Of a DNA stretch of 64,000 nt, positions 1 to 8,976 are shown piece by piece. A program made the translations under genes and the position numbers. Numbering within the stretch: position 1 is the first letter of the stretch; each line of letters begins with the position of its first letter. The DNA is from Nocardia exalbida NBRC 100660 (GTDB lineage: Bacteria > Actinomycetota > Actinomycetes > Mycobacteriales > Mycobacteriaceae), in the NCBI RefSeq assembly GCF_000308575.1, contig NZ_BAFZ01000119.1:186001-250000 (forward strand), written 5' to 3'. Below the pieces are notes generated by a model. That model searched no databases and was not told the origin of the DNA. It saw only the letters and a program-made list of their open reading frames with translations.

Positions 1-190
1 GCGGTTCATTGTGCACGCCACGACGGTTTGCTCGACAGGCGGCTTCGTGCGCGGGGCGCAGGTCCGAGGACGGACCTCGGGCGGCTCGGCGTTCGTTCGG
101 CTGGACGTGGGCTGATGCCGGACCTCGTCGGGCCGCGACCATTAGGCTGGCCGTCGAGTTCAAACAGTTCCGCTTTGACGAGGGGTGTGC

Positions 191-3136
191 GTGTCCGACC
201 CGAACGACGAGAAGAATCCGGCGCGGGACAGCGCCGAACCGGCCGACGCCGCCGGAGCCGACGCACGCCCCGGTGCCGCCGCTGAACGTAACCCGGACGC
301 ATCGGCTGCGCCCACCGAGCGCATCGCCAAGGGGCAGCGGCCGAATGCCTCGCCGTCGGGTACGGACCGATCCGCGTCCGGCGCGGACGCGGGCAACCGC
401 GGTCCAGCCCCCAGCGCGCCGCGAGCAGGAGACCCCGGACAAGCACCTGCCAACCCGGGCAGCGGTCCGGCCTCGTCGAGGAACACGGACGCGACGTCGA
501 ACACGGCGGGCGCGAAACCGGCGAACGGCCCCGCGGGCAGTCCGAACTCACCGGCCCCCGCGCCGAACACGCCAGGTGGGAAACCGGCGAATGGTCCTGC
601 GGCTGGTGCTGACGCAACGTCCTCCGCCACGACTTCGAGCACCTCCGCGGCGGCGGGCGGCCCGGTGCGGAGCGCGGGCTCCACGCAGCAGCCCGGTCCG
701 TCCAGCGGTGCGAAGCCCCCGACCCCGGACAACCGAACAAGTTCTGCCTCCCGACCTGCTCCCTCGAACTCCCCGGCAGCCGGATCGAACGCACCCGCGC
801 CCGGTGGCACGAGCGCCGAGGGCGGCCCTGCCTCCAGCCCCGCCGCCGAGACGAACGCTCCGTCCCCGAGTTCAGCGCCGAGGCCAGCGGGCAGCACACC
901 CGGCGCGGCACCGAACGCATCTACTTCCGCGACATCCCCGGCGGGCCAACGATCAGCGCAACCACCTGTCGCACAGCCCAGCGGCCAGAACACGCCGTCT
1001 GCCGCCGGGTCGGCGGCTTCGAGCGCGCCCGGCACCACGGGCACAGCACCTTCCGGACCGGCAGGCCCCGGCCGGGCGAACACTCCGGCAGCTCAACGAC
1101 CTTCGCAACCGCCCGTCCAGGGCAACCGAAACACACCGTCCGCATTCGGCACACCCGGCACGGCACCCTCCGGACCAGCAGGTCCCGGGCGAGCGAACAC
1201 CCCAGCGGGCCAACGCCCCGCGCAACCGCCTGCCGCCCAGTCCAGCGGACAGAACGGGCCGTCCGCCGCCGGGTCGGCCACTTCGAGCGCACCCGGCACC
1301 AAGGGCGCAGCACCTTCCGACCCAGCAGGTCCCGGCCGGGCGAACACCCCAGCGGCGCAACGACCTCCGCAACCGCCCATCCAGGGCAACCAGAACACAC
1401 CGCCCACTTCCAACACCTCCGGCACAGCACCATCCGGCCCGTCGGGACCTGGCCGGGCGAACGCCCCAGCGGGCCAACGCCCCGCGCAACCGCCTACCGC
1501 CCAGTCCAGCGGACAGAACGCTCCGTCCGCCGCCGAGTCGGCCACTTCCAGCCCGCCCGGCGCCAAGGGCACGGCATCTTCCGGCCCAGCAGGTCCCAGC
1601 CGGGCGAACACGCCTGCGGGCCAGCGCCCTACCGCCCAGTCCGGCGGCCACAACGCCCCTTCCGCCGCCGGGTCGGCCACTTCGAGCGTGTCCGGCACCA
1701 CGGGCACAGCACCTTCCGGACCGGCGGGTCCCGGCCGGGCGAAGGACGGGGGCGAACCAGCGCGCTCCGGTACCGGCGCGTCTGCCTCGGCCCCGGCGCA
1801 AGGCGCCGACGCCGAGACGGCCGCGATCGATCGGACGGCCGCACCGAGGCAACCGGAGGCCGGTGGCGCGTCGAAGTCCGGTTCCGCACCGAATCAGTCG
1901 GCCGAAGCGCGCACCGTGGTGATCAAACGGGACCAGACGCCGTCCGGCCCGACGCGCGGTTCCGCACCGGGCACGGCCCCCGCCGGGGAGTCGGCTTCCA
2001 AAGACGCTGCGGCGCAATCGAAACAGGGCACAGCGGCGGCCGAATCCGGACAGGCCGCGGAGAAATCCACGCGAGGGGCGTTGCCCGAGACCGCGGCGAG
2101 TGATTCCACCGGCCCCGAGGCGAAGACCGCCTCGGTCCCGCAGGGCGCCGAAGGCGCGACCGTTGTGATGCGCAGGCCGCAGCCTCCGGCCGGCCCGGCG
2201 ACTCCCGCCGCGCAGACGGCCGACGAGTCCACGTCGGGTGATCAGAAGAACCCGCCCGGTTCGGATGACGTCACGATGGCGATGCCGGTGATCGGCGTAG
2301 ACGACGCGAAAACCATCGCGCTCCCCATCCAGCGCCCCGCCGACGGCGGCAGGCCGGGGACCGATCGTGTGGTCGCGTCACCGGCGGGGCCGGTCCCGAT
2401 CACGAAGCCCCCGAGCACGCCGCGCCCGGCTTCCGGTCCGAAGCAGCCCGGCCCGCACGGCCCGTCCGCGCCGCCGCAGCACGGCCCGGGAGTGGAGGAG
2501 ACGCGCCCGTCGCCGCAGCGCCCACAGGGCAGGCCGCGACAGGTGGCGACCGCCCCGTCACCGGCGGACGTCCAGCAGACCGTGCCCGCGCAGTCGATGA
2601 CGGGCCCGCGCGCGCCGCACACCCGGCCCGTCGCGCCGCCGCAGCGGATCCCCCCGGCCGCGCAAGGCGCCGGGGCGTCCGCGACCGAGCCCGCCCGGAA
2701 CAACCGCTTGCTGCTCATCGCGGGCGGGGCGGTCGTGCTCGTGGTCGCGCTCTTGGCGGTGATCGTGTCGCTGGTCACGATGTCCGGCGACGACTCCCCC
2801 GAGGCCCAGGTGCGCAGCGCGATCACCAGCTACACCGAGGCGCTGAAGACCGGCGACCTGGAGGCGCTTCGCTCCACGACGTGCGGTCCACTGCACGACT
2901 TCTATCAGAGCATCCCGAGCGACCAGTTCGCCGGTGTGCACAAGCTATCGATGGAGCGGAAGAACATTCCGGTGGTGGACAGCATCGACGCCATCCGCAT
3001 CACCGACGCCACCGCCATCGCGCAGGCGACGGTGTACACCGAAGCCGACCCGGCGAAGCGGTCCGCGCGCACCTTCGACCTGCAGCGCACCGACGACGGA
3101 TGGAAGGTCTGCGACCCGCCCGGAAGCACTCAGTAA
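191..3136 (+). CDS. Pro/Ala/Thr-rich single-pass membrane protein
   Basis: About 981 residues. The first ~835 are low-complexity Pro/Ala/Ser/Thr/Gly sequence, one membrane helix follows at about 840-863, and a compact C-terminal domain of ~118 residues carries two Cys. That domain looks like the DUF4878/lumazine-binding-like fold found at the end of many mycobacterial and nocardial membrane proteins (Rv0361-like position near fba), but this is only a resemblance. Roughly six imperfect repeats centred on GPAGPGRANTPA occupy DNA 950-1760. Between the repeats and the helix are five short T-x-x-[I/M/L] motifs (residues ~543, 575, 657, 695, 708). I chose GTG 191 because GAGGGG ends 5 bases upstream; GTG 185 would overlap it. 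The long N-terminus is predicted cytoplasmic and the C-terminal domain outside. No function can be assigned. Confidence 0.8.
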   Translation: MSDPNDEKNPARDSAEPADAAGADARPGAAAERNPDASAAPTERIAKGQRPNASPSGTDRSASGADAGNRGPAPSAPRAGDPGQAPANPGSGPASSRNTDATSNTAGAKPANGPAGSPNSPAPAPNTPGGKPANGPAAGADATSSATTSSTSAAAGGPVRSAGSTQQPGPSSGAKPPTPDNRTSSASRPAPSNSPAAGSNAPAPGGTSAEGGPASSPAAETNAPSPSSAPRPAGSTPGAAPNASTSATSPAGQRSAQPPVAQPSGQNTPSAAGSAASSAPGTTGTAPSGPAGPGRANTPAAQRPSQPPVQGNRNTPSAFGTPGTAPSGPAGPGRANTPAGQRPAQPPAAQSSGQNGPSAAGSATSSAPGTKGAAPSDPAGPGRANTPAAQRPPQPPIQGNQNTPPTSNTSGTAPSGPSGPGRANAPAGQRPAQPPTAQSSGQNAPSAAESATSSPPGAKGTASSGPAGPSRANTPAGQRPTAQSGGHNAPSAAGSATSSVSGTTGTAPSGPAGPGRAKDGGEPARSGTGASASAPAQGADAETAAIDRTAAPRQPEAGGASKSGSAPNQSAEARTVVIKRDQTPSGPTRGSAPGTAPAGESASKDAAAQSKQGTAAAESGQAAEKSTRGALPETAASDSTGPEAKTASVPQGAEGATVVMRRPQPPAGPATPAAQTADESTSGDQKNPPGSDDVTMAMPVIGVDDAKTIALPIQRPADGGRPGTDRVVASPAGPVPITKPPSTPRPASGPKQPGPHGPSAPPQHGPGVEETRPSPQRPQGRPRQVATAPSPADVQQTVPAQSMTGPRAPHTRPVAPPQRIPPAAQGAGASATEPARNNRLLLIAGGAVVLVVALLAVIVSLVTMSGDDSPEAQVRSAITSYTEALKTGDLEALRSTTCGPLHDFYQSIPSDQFAGVHKLSMERKNIPVVDSIDAIRITDATAIAQATVYTEADPAKRSARTFDLQRTDDGWKVCDPPGSTQ

Positions 3137-3252
3137 CCGCCCGGCGGCGTGATAGCCGACACGCATCGATGCCGGTCGCGCACGTCACACTCACCTGGTC
3201 AATGGTCCGGTTCAGCAGTAGCATGGCCCGGATCATGAGCAGGGAACAGACG

Positions 3253-4293
3253 ATGGCGCGGCCGGATGTCGATGTCGTTCCGGTGACGCCGACCGGACAG
3301 CGATTCCGGGTGCGGGACCATTACGAGGTCGGCCGCGAGAAGGTCCGGGAGTTCGCCCGCGGGGTCCAGAACCACCACGCGGCACATCAGCGCGAAGCCG
3401 ACGCACGCGCGCTCGGGTATCCCGGGATCATCGCGCCGCCGACCTTCGCGTCGGTGATCGGGATGTCCGCGACCAGGGCGCTGCTCGACTCCGTGCTCAC
3501 CCAGTACGACCTCTCCCAGTTCCTGCAGACCGACCAGGTCTTCGAGATCTACCGGCCGATCCTGGCCGGTGACCGGGTACGCAGCGAGATCGTCATCGAG
3601 TCGATCCGCCGGTTCGGGGACAACGACTTCATCGTGGTGCGCTTCTCGCTGAGCAATCAGCACGGTGAGGTCGCCATCGTCGGCTCGACCACGATCGTCG
3701 CCCGCCGCGGCGCCGAGGTCGACGCCGCCCTGGACGACGTGGTCGAGAACATCATGATGCACGGGCGCCCGGTCGACTCCGGAGCCGATCTCGCCTACGA
3801 CGACGCGCTGGTGCCGCTGGGCGTCGGCCCGCTGGTCGAGCCGGCCGAGCACGAGCGCGCGACCGTGCACACGCTGCCCTCGTTCGACGAACTCGCCCCG
3901 GGTGATCAGCTTCCCGAAGGCGCCTTCCGGCTCACCCGCGGTGACCTGGCGAACTACGCGGGCGTGTCCGGCGACGCCAACCCGATCCACTTCAGCGACC
4001 ACGCCGCGCAGCTTGCCGGGCTTCCGACCGTGGTCGCGCACGGCATGCTGACCATGGGCTTGGCCGGTGGCTATCTCACAGGGTGGCTGGGCGATCCGAC
4101 CGCCATCCAGAAGTTCAGCGTGCGGTTCTCCGGCTTCGTTCCGGTCGCCGCCGACGCGGCGAGCACGGTCGCTTTCACCGGCCGGATCAAGTCGCTCGAC
4201 CCGGCCGCGCGCACCGCGACCATCCTGCTCGGCGGCTCCTCCGAAGGGCGCAAGCTGTTCGGTCGCGCGGTGGCCGAGGTGCGGCTGCGCTAG
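3253..4293 (+). CDS. Fused (3R)-hydroxyacyl-ACP dehydratase HadA/HadB
   Basis: 346 residues with two hot-dog domains. The N-terminal HadA-like (UPF0336/MaoC-N) half spans ~1-150. The C-terminal HadB-like MaoC half has the hydratase motif NYAGVSGDANPIHFS, with catalytic Asp ~241 and His ~246, followed by VAHGML. In mycobacteria HadA and HadB are separate and form a heterodimer in the FAS-II system that elongates mycolic-acid precursors; here both halves are one polypeptide, which keeps the stoichiometry fixed. ATG 3253 is chosen because AGGGA lies 7 bases upstream; ATG 3235 is an alternative with no ribosome site. The gene ends 6 bases before the convergent DUF4185 gene. The dehydratase call is strong; the mycolate role is inferred from family knowledge. 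Confidence 0.88.
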   Translation: MARPDVDVVPVTPTGQRFRVRDHYEVGREKVREFARGVQNHHAAHQREADARALGYPGIIAPPTFASVIGMSATRALLDSVLTQYDLSQFLQTDQVFEIYRPILAGDRVRSEIVIESIRRFGDNDFIVVRFSLSNQHGEVAIVGSTTIVARRGAEVDAALDDVVENIMMHGRPVDSGADLAYDDALVPLGVGPLVEPAEHERATVHTLPSFDELAPGDQLPEGAFRLTRGDLANYAGVSGDANPIHFSDHAAQLAGLPTVVAHGMLTMGLAGGYLTGWLGDPTAIQKFSVRFSGFVPVAADAASTVAFTGRIKSLDPAARTATILLGGSSEGRKLFGRAVAEVRLR

Positions 4294-4299
4294 CCCGGA

Positions 4300-5766
4300 T
4301 CACTCGTTCACGACCGAGTGCATCAGGTAGACGTTGTAGTCACTCCAGGTCGAGATGGTGAAGTAGAGGTCCGATCCCGAGGACCACGGGTGGATGAACC
4401 CGCCGTACAGCTCCGGATAGGTCAGCGCCGACACCGTCGGCGTGCTCTCCGACCACACGCCCTGCGGCGTGTCCGCCTCCCGGACGACGATGGCGGCCTT
4501 GGTCGTATCCAGATAGCTCATCTGCCAGACGTCGCGGGCGGCGTCGTAGCGGACGGACAGCTCACCGACGGTGCCGTCCACGATCGGCGTGGCCGAGGCG
4601 AAGCCGCCGACGGGGGTCCAGACGCCGTCCTGCCAATACTGGTAGGCGGTGGTGTTGAGCAGTTGGTCTTCCGGCACCCGGGCCAGGCCGACCGCGCCGA
4701 GGCGGGTGTTGGGCGTACCGAACATGTAGACGTAACCGCCGTGCGGAACCATCGCGCTGACTTGGAAATTCGCCAGGCCGAAGATGTTGTCCCAGCGGGC
4801 GTGCGGATCCTTCGTCCAGGTCTCACCGTGGTCGTCGGAGTAGGCGATGCCGCCGTAGTTGGTGAAGAACGTGCCGGGCAGGCTGTTCCAGGTCCGAATC
4901 GACATGTAGCTCAGGTACTGTCGCCCGCCGAGCGCGAAACCCGAGGTGGGAATGGTGGTGACCTCGACGTTGTCGAGTTTGCGGCTGGAGAGCACCTCGG
5001 CCGCGTGGCAGCGGTCGTCGGTGACCATCCGGTCGAAGGTCACCCCGTCGGCGAGATCGCGGTCGGTGCTGAAGGCGAGCACGTTGCTGCGCCAATCCAG
5101 CCCCATGCCACCCGGCGGATGGAAGCCGCGTCCGACGGTGTCGCCGAACGCGGTCGCGATCTCGCCCGGTGCGCTCTCCCACATGATGCCGAGGTCGGTA
5201 CCGTCCACCTGCCACCGTTTGTCGGTGCGGTTCACCGAATTCGCGCCGGTCAGCTTCGCCACCTCGCGAGCGGGGCCGAGGCGAGGGGCGGCCCGGGCGG
5301 GTGACTGCGCCGCGGGTTCGACCGGCGGCCGCACCGGCGCGGGCCGCGGCGGCACCTGACCGGGGTCGGGACCGGGCCCGGGAATCGCGAAGTGGAACGG
5401 CTTGGGATTCAGCAGGATCTCCGGAATTCCCAGCTGTCCTGCGAGACTCGGCGGCGCGCCGGGCAGATCGGTGAGATCGGGGCACGGGTTGGCGCACGGA
5501 TCGGCTGGAAGCTCCATCCGCGTGCGTTGCGGCGCGGGGTCCGGCGCCTGCGGCGGGAGCACGGTGACCACCGGATAGGGAATCGGCACCTCCACCGTTT
5601 TCGGCACCAGCGGCTCGTGGGTCGCCACCGGATCGGTCGCGCACGGCCCCACCCCCGCCGGGCCTTCGGCCGCTTCCGGCACCGCGGCGGCGGACCCATC
5701 GGCGTAGACGAGCAACCCCGCACCGACCACGATTGCACCGACGGCGGCCAGCATTCGCATCGCCAT
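4300..5766 (-). CDS. Secreted DUF4185 domain protein
   Basis: About 488 residues. An N-terminal signal peptide or anchor (residues ~4-24) is followed by a Pro-rich linker to ~170 and a C-terminal DUF4185 domain of ~310 residues. The domain has repeated Trp/Gly/Asp-rich blades (for example TYSDDHGETW-like and YLSYMSIRTWNSLPG), as in five-bladed propeller-like proteins related to glycoside hydrolase folds. DUF4185 proteins are secreted and some bind or cleave cell-wall arabinan; activity here is unproven. ATG 5766 is chosen because GAGGGG lies 8 bases upstream and the signal peptide follows directly. An in-frame ATG further upstream would precede the signal sequence. The stop is 6 bases from the convergent HadAB stop. 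Confidence 0.82.
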   Translation of the reverse strand: MAMRMLAAVGAIVVGAGLLVYADGSAAAVPEAAEGPAGVGPCATDPVATHEPLVPKTVEVPIPYPVVTVLPPQAPDPAPQRTRMELPADPCANPCPDLTDLPGAPPSLAGQLGIPEILLNPKPFHFAIPGPGPDPGQVPPRPAPVRPPVEPAAQSPARAAPRLGPAREVAKLTGANSVNRTDKRWQVDGTDLGIMWESAPGEIATAFGDTVGRGFHPPGGMGLDWRSNVLAFSTDRDLADGVTFDRMVTDDRCHAAEVLSSRKLDNVEVTTIPTSGFALGGRQYLSYMSIRTWNSLPGTFFTNYGGIAYSDDHGETWTKDPHARWDNIFGLANFQVSAMVPHGGYVYMFGTPNTRLGAVGLARVPEDQLLNTTAYQYWQDGVWTPVGGFASATPIVDGTVGELSVRYDAARDVWQMSYLDTTKAAIVVREADTPQGVWSESTPTVSALTYPELYGGFIHPWSSGSDLYFTISTWSDYNVYLMHSVVNE

Positions 5767-5890
5767 AGCAAACCCCTCGAAATCCATTGCGGACACGAAC
5801 CTTGCGGAGACGAACCAGCGGAACGACCCTACCGCGTTCGAGTTTCGAAAACCGGCCGACCGACACGCCCATTCAAAAGGATCCGCCTGT

Positions 5891-6193
5891 CTGCTCGCCA
5901 CCGCCGCGCTGGCCATCGGCTCGCCCGTCGCGGCGGCCGACCCACTCACCGACCTGCTGTGCAGCTCAGGATCCGCACAGTTCTGCGCACCGCCCGCGGC
6001 GCCGCCGCAAGCTACCCCGCCACCACCGAACAACCCGCCTCACTCGAACCCGCCCCCGCAAGCGCCCCCGGGTGGCCCGTCCTACAAGAACTGCACCGAG
6101 GTTCGCAACGCGGGTAAGGCTCCGCTGTTGCGCGGACAGCCGGGATACGCCCCGCACCTGGACCGGGACAACGACGGAATCGCCTGCGAGTGA
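5891..6193 (+). pseudogene. Excalibur-domain secreted protein lacking a canonical start
   Basis: The reading frame encodes a hydrophobic leader (LLATAALAIGSPVAAA), a Cys pair, a Pro-rich linker and a C-terminal Excalibur calcium-binding motif ending LDRDNDGIACE, stop TGA 6191-6193. Excalibur domains (DxDxDGxxCE) are short extracellular Ca-binding modules. Reading back to the in-frame TAG at 5705 I find no ATG, GTG or TTG; only CTG 5891 or ATT/ATA codons are available, and the leader would lack its charged start. TTG 5787 and 5802 are in another frame. Either a non-canonical start is used, or a one-base change has separated the start from the body. It lies 34 bases before an intact paralogue. 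Confidence 0.55.
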
Positions 6194-6227
6194 ATCGCAC
6201 CGGCGCACCGGCCGCCGGGGGAGCAGG

Positions 6228-6563
6228 ATGGAAGGCGTGACCGAGTCAGTTCTCCGCATCGCGCCCGCGATCGGGGCGGCGCTGCTGGCGGCCGGAGCGA
6301 GTGTGCTCGTGCCGTCGGCGGCGTCCGCCGTCCCGCCGCCGGCCGTCGCGATCGCCGGACCGCACGATGACCATCCGATACCGCACAACCGATCCGGGCC
6401 GAAGGGCGACAGCGAGCGCCCCGAGGAATCCGATGGGCGGTCGCCGAAGATCTACACCGATTGCGACCAGGTGCGCGCGGAGGGCGCCGGACCGCTCTTG
6501 CGCGGGCAGCCCGGTTTCAACGCGTATCTGGACCGGGACGGCAACGGAATCGCCTGCGACTAG
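6228..6563 (+). CDS. Excalibur calcium-binding domain secreted protein
   Basis: 111 residues: a signal peptide (hydrophobic stretch at ~11-33, Ala-rich cleavage region), a charged linker, then an Excalibur domain with YTDCDQVRAEG and the Ca-binding loop LDRDGNGIACD at the C-terminus. The loop's Asp residues and the paired Cys of the family are present. ATG 6228 follows GGGGGAGCAGG. The upstream reading frame ending at 6193 encodes the same domain, so this is one member of a tandem pair. Its TAG stop (6561-6563) overlaps the CTA of the convergent regulator gene (6560-6562). The family is extracellular; its partner is not known. Confidence 0.82.
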   Translation: MEGVTESVLRIAPAIGAALLAAGASVLVPSAASAVPPPAVAIAGPHDDHPIPHNRSGPKGDSERPEESDGRSPKIYTDCDQVRAEGAGPLLRGQPGFNAYLDRDGNGIACD

Positions 6564-7678
6564 CCCAGTGCCTGGAAGGTGATGATCGTCCCGCCGATTC
6601 GGATCTGGTCGCCGTCGGCGAGTAGTACTCCGCTGTCGATCGGATCCTCGTTGACGAAGACGCCGTTGGCCGAATGCAGGTCCTTGATGAGCAGACCGGA
6701 GCGGCTCGGCATGATGTGCGCGTGGTAGCGGCTGGCCCGCGGGTCCTCCAGCACCAAGTCGTTGTCGGTCATCCGGCCGATGCGCAGACCGCCCTGGGCG
6801 ATCGCCACCATCCGGCCGTCCGGCATCCGCAGCCGGCCGCTGCGCACCGCGCCCGGCATCTCGGTGACCGTCTCGGTCATGGCCGCGGCAAGGCGCTCGA
6901 CCTGCCGGAGTTCGACCGTGCTGAGCGGCTCCTGCCGCAGGACGCGCTGCTCCAGATCGACCAGCGCCGGTCCCGGGTCGATGCCGAGCTCGTCGGCGAG
7001 CACGCCGCGCACCTTCCGGCACGCCTCCAGCGCGTCCGCCTGACGTCCGGACAGATACAGCGCGGTGATCAGCTGACCCCACAGCGGTTCGCGCAGCGGG
7101 TGCTCGTTGGTCATCGCGACCAGCTCGCCGATCACCGAGGACGCGCGCCCGCAGGCGATCTCGGCGTCGATCCGGGCCGAGGCGGCCAGCAGCCGCTCCT
7201 CGTCCATGGCGGTGGCGAAGCCGTCGGCGAACTGCAAACCGGCCAGATCGGCCAGCGCCCGGCCGCTCCACTCGCGCAGGGCGGAGCCGAACAACTGCGC
7301 CGCCCCGGCATGATCACCGAGTTCCGCGGCGCGCGAGCCTGCCTCCCGCGCCGCCTCGAAACGCCCGAGATCGCAGGCGGTCTCGTCGATCTCCAGCCGA
7401 TAGCCCGACGACTCGGTGCGCAGCACCGTCGCCGGGTCCACCCCGGAGTTCCGCAGCGCCTTGCGGATGTTCGAGACGAAGACCTGCAGGCTCGCGGCAT
7501 AGGAGTCGGGTGGTTCCTCGTTCCACACCAGATCGGCGAGCGCGGCCGAGGACACCGCGCGCCGCCGATTCACCGTGAGCGCGGCGAGCAGAGCTCGCGG
7601 TTTGGGCCCGCCGACGGCCACCGGTTCACCACCGACGAGCAGTCGCACGGGCCCGAGCACGCGCACATCCAGACTCAT
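6560..7678 (-). CDS. EmbR-like SARP transcriptional regulator with FHA domain
   Basis: 372 residues in three domains: winged-helix Trans_reg_C DNA-binding domain (~1-95), bacterial transcriptional activation domain (~96-245) and C-terminal FHA domain (~283-372). The FHA core shows GLRIGRMTDNDLVL, SRYHA and LHSANGVFVN, the residues that read phosphothreonine. The layout is that of mycobacterial EmbR, which is phosphorylated by a Ser/Thr kinase, binds it through the FHA domain and activates arabinosyltransferase genes. No emb genes are visible here, so the target is unknown and I leave the symbol blank. Start ATG 7678; AGGGG lies ~10 bases upstream, and GTG 7684 is closer to it, so the N-terminus could be 2-3 residues longer. 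Confidence 0.85.
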   Translation of the reverse strand: MSLDVRVLGPVRLLVGGEPVAVGGPKPRALLAALTVNRRRAVSSAALADLVWNEEPPDSYAASLQVFVSNIRKALRNSGVDPATVLRTESSGYRLEIDETACDLGRFEAAREAGSRAAELGDHAGAAQLFGSALREWSGRALADLAGLQFADGFATAMDEERLLAASARIDAEIACGRASSVIGELVAMTNEHPLREPLWGQLITALYLSGRQADALEACRKVRGVLADELGIDPGPALVDLEQRVLRQEPLSTVELRQVERLAAAMTETVTEMPGAVRSGRLRMPDGRMVAIAQGGLRIGRMTDNDLVLEDPRASRYHAHIMPSRSGLLIKDLHSANGVFVNEDPIDSGVLLADGDQIRIGGTIITFQALG

Positions 7679-7709
7679 GTGCACCAAGCCCCTGACGGGT
7701 GAATCAGGG

Positions 7710-8744
7710 TCAGGCGCTGATCGAGCGTCCGGCGGAGTGCAGGTCGTTGCACGCCTCGACGACGCGGGCCGCCATCGACGCCTCGCCCTTCTTCAGGTAG
7801 CTGCGCGGGTCGTAGACCTTCTTGTTGCCCACTTCGCCGTCGATCTTCAGCACGCCGTCGTAGTTGACGAACATGTGCCCGGCCACCGGCCGCGTGAACG
7901 CGTACTGGGTGTCGGTGTCGACGTTCATCTTCACCACGCCGAAGCGCAGCGCGTCCTCGATCTCGGATTTCAGCGAGCCGGAACCACCGTGGAAGACGAA
8001 GTCGAACGGCTTCGCGTCGGCGTCGAGGCCGAGCTTGGCCGCCGCGACGCGCTGGCCCTCGGCGAGCACCTCGGGCTTGAGCACGACGTTGCCCGGCTTG
8101 TACACGCCGTGCACGTTGCCGAAGGTGGCCGCGAGCAGGTATCTGCCGTTCTCGCCCGCGCCGAGGGCGTCGATGGTCTTCTCGAAGTCCTCCGGCGAGG
8201 TGTAGAGCTTCTCGTTGATCTCCGCCTCGACGCCGTCCTCTTCACCGCCGACGACACCGATCTCGACCTCGAGAATGATGTTCGCGGCGTGCGTGGCCTT
8301 TAGCAGTTCCTTGGCGATCTCGAGGTTCTCGTCGATCGGAATCGCGGAGCCGTCCCACATGTGCGACTGGAACAGCGGGTTCTTACCCGCGTTGACCCGC
8401 TCCTGGGAGATCGCCAGCAGCGGCCGGACGAAGGTGTCCAGCTTGTCCTTGGGGCAGTGGTCGGTGTGCAGCGCGATGGTCACGTCGTACTTGGCCGCGA
8501 CCACGTGCGCGAACTCGGCCAGCGCCACCGCGCCGGTGACCATGTCCTTCACACCCTGGCCGGAGGCGAATTCCGCGCCGCCGGTGGAGAACTGGATGAT
8601 GCCGTCGCTGCCCGCGTCCGCGAAACCCTTGATGGCCGCGTTGATCGTCTCCGACGACGTGCAGTTGATGGCCGGGAAGGCGAAGGTATTGGCTTTGGCC
8701 CGACCGAGCATCTCGGCGTAGACCTCCGGAGTCGCGATGGGCAC
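7710..8744 (-). CDS. fba: Class II fructose-bisphosphate aldolase
   Basis: 344 residues, full length for class II aldolases. It converts fructose 1,6-bisphosphate to glyceraldehyde 3-phosphate and dihydroxyacetone phosphate in glycolysis and gluconeogenesis, using a zinc ion. Visible signatures are ALHTDHCPKD (catalytic Asp and zinc His), EVEIGVVGGEEDGV, FGNVHGVYKPGN (zinc His), FHGGSGS (zinc His and phosphate loop) and MNVDTDTQ. Start GTG 8744 is supported by GGAGGT six bases upstream. The gene is divergent from the DedA gene at 8977, as is fba (Rv0363c) from a dedA homologue in M. tuberculosis. Confidence 0.97.
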   Translation of the reverse strand: MPIATPEVYAEMLGRAKANTFAFPAINCTSSETINAAIKGFADAGSDGIIQFSTGGAEFASGQGVKDMVTGAVALAEFAHVVAAKYDVTIALHTDHCPKDKLDTFVRPLLAISQERVNAGKNPLFQSHMWDGSAIPIDENLEIAKELLKATHAANIILEVEIGVVGGEEDGVEAEINEKLYTSPEDFEKTIDALGAGENGRYLLAATFGNVHGVYKPGNVVLKPEVLAEGQRVAAAKLGLDADAKPFDFVFHGGSGSLKSEIEDALRFGVVKMNVDTDTQYAFTRPVAGHMFVNYDGVLKIDGEVGNKKVYDPRSYLKKGEASMAARVVEACNDLHSAGRSISA

Positions 8745-8976
8745 AGTAAGACCTCCGTGTTGTGCGGCAAAGACCTATTTTGTCAGTCCTTACCCTAAGG
8801 CAGCTGTGTTTCGCCTGGTATGCAGGGAGGCAGTGGGCAGGTGACCCACCGGTAATTTCGCGCACTGCGCGAGCATTCTCAGGCGGAGCCGGTACTGTGG
8901 GGCCGGTAATTTGCGCTGGCAGCTTCCGACGCGGTGGCAAGCGATGCACGCCAGCCGTATCGGGACAGGAGGCCAC

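Noticed and set aside
6..2017. Long open frames on the minus strand and other plus frames opposite the Pro-rich gene
   Set aside because: They follow from high GC in third positions; products are Arg/Ala-rich without domains, and the real frame ends in a proper membrane helix and domain.
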